Below, piece by piece: positions 63,116 to 64,000 of a stretch of DNA of 64,000 nucleotides. The stretch is from Litoditis marina (Eukaryota; Nematoda; Chromadorea; Rhabditida; Rhabditidae), in contig OZ038434.1 of assembly GCA_964036275.1 (NCBI GenBank), positions 5,909,060 to 5,973,059 on the forward strand, given 5' to 3'. The number at the start of each line of letters is the position of its first letter. The first letter of the stretch is position 1. Position numbers and translations under genes: made by a program. The notes beneath the pieces were generated by a model. That model was not told where the DNA came from, made no database searches, and saw nothing but the letters and a program-made list of their open reading frames with translations.

Positions 63116-64000
63116 AACATTTATCGGTATGGTGTTACTACAAACATTGTTGTGTATGCTCTTATACTGTGCGACTGTTTTTATACCAGTTTTGTCACTG
63201 TTCTACTTTTTCTGTATATTCTAGTCATTTTGTAAAAGCCCCCCCCCTCCACAGAATAATGGACTTATTTCGCTTGATTTAGTCTTGTTATGAATTCTTC
63301 AATGAGTCACAATCGATATATTTTGTTAATAATCGTATTTAACTAACTGAAATAACTTGTTTTCTCGGTCTATGTAGTATGAATTGATCATCTGTCAACA
63401 TTTTACTTTTACTTAAGTTTTTCCGTGAGACTTAAGTTTGTCTATACTTTCTCGAGTTTTTCCCAATAGATACAGTACATATTTTTTGCGTTGTTTGTAA
63501 TAGTTCGTTTGTGGAAATTTTAACTTGCGAATAAATATTATTGATTTTCAATGTTGTTCTTGAATGAAAATAAGTGTGGTAAATTATTCCTGGTAGCGGG
63601 TAGTTTTTTAGGGCCTATATTCCAAAAAGCGGTACTACCGCCAGATAAAAGCGGTAGTTGCGCACGAGAATACCGGTACTACCGCCGTGTATCGGCGGTC
63701 GTCCCGCTATTGTCTGGCGCAAGTACCGGTATTGTCGGGCGGTAGTTGCGGAATAATGTCTATGTCAACCTGTCTGCGGCCTCAATGACCTGGGCTCTCT
63801 CGCTTCTGTAGATTGCTGACCGCAGAAATTGACGCGAATGCTTCTGAGCATTGCAATTACCAGCTCCCAACATGTGTCTCTACGAGTATGCGATACTTCT
63901 TTGCTCTCTTTCTCGCTCTCTCTATCTCTCTTTTCCCTCCGGGAAAAGCCAGCTGAATAGTGTGAAAAAAGCGAGGAGTAGGATGGTATCTGAAACTTGT
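63116..64000. other. Right-hand spacer
   Basis: No gene apparent. It contains a run of 9 C near 63240, the second CGGTAGTACCG element, a diverged half-copy of the 56932 MITE (about 63765-63830) and a TCTCTC tract near 63905-63935. Confidence 0.5.
63625..63755. mobile_element. Foldback element with CGGTAGTACCG motifs, copy 2
   Basis: AAGCGGTACTACCGCCAGATAA at the left, then several GCGGTAGTTGCG and CCGGTACTACCG motifs and their reverse complements, to GGGCGGTAGTTGCGGAATAA at the right. Shares its left module with the right end of copy 1 (60490-60615). Confidence 0.6.

Overview
The window is nuclear DNA from an animal, most likely a bilaterian invertebrate. Coding DNA is sparse, every confident gene is cut into many short exons with GT..AG introns ending in T-rich tracts plus CAG, and the predicted proteins are clear orthologues of conserved animal genes, including one for the ciliary transition zone. 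I cannot name the species. There are no operons, no bacterial signals and no intact autonomous transposon.

I rebuilt eight genes exon by exon, checking that reading phase closes across every intron, plus one tentative gene. From left to right: a broken carbonic anhydrase fragment (210-510, -); a secreted alpha-carbonic anhydrase (1962-6845, -); a gene-poor stretch to 12.7 kb; SCYL3, a pseudokinase (12737-18935, -); LMX1, a LIM-homeodomain factor (23202-31008, +); B9D1, a ciliary transition-zone protein (32710-34294, +); a 2.25-kb nested inverted-repeat transposon (34961-37214); RPL19 (37377-39413, -); EMSY, a chromatin regulator with an ENT domain (40994-48525, +), converging on KDELR, the KDEL receptor (49215-52085, -); a tentative gene with a possible methyl-CpG-binding-type segment (53401-54376, -); and a DDAH-family gene (57540-61569, +).

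The neighbours do not form a pathway: they are unrelated housekeeping, developmental, ciliary and metabolic genes. Introns and spacers are full of short non-autonomous foldback elements of several families, two diverged tRNA-derived SINE copies, GA-rich microsatellites and one 110-bp minisatellite. Some elements keep target-site duplications that suggest their class (TTA for the large element, TTCTCAC for a 158-bp one).

The points most worth a second look are the DDAH homologue, which keeps a candidate catalytic cysteine but has proline where the catalytic histidine belongs, and which has two phase-compatible 3' ends; a possible poison exon in SCYL3; a non-GT donor in KDELR; and a family of very short foldback repeats around the motif GTAGTTTGATC scattered through introns and spacers.
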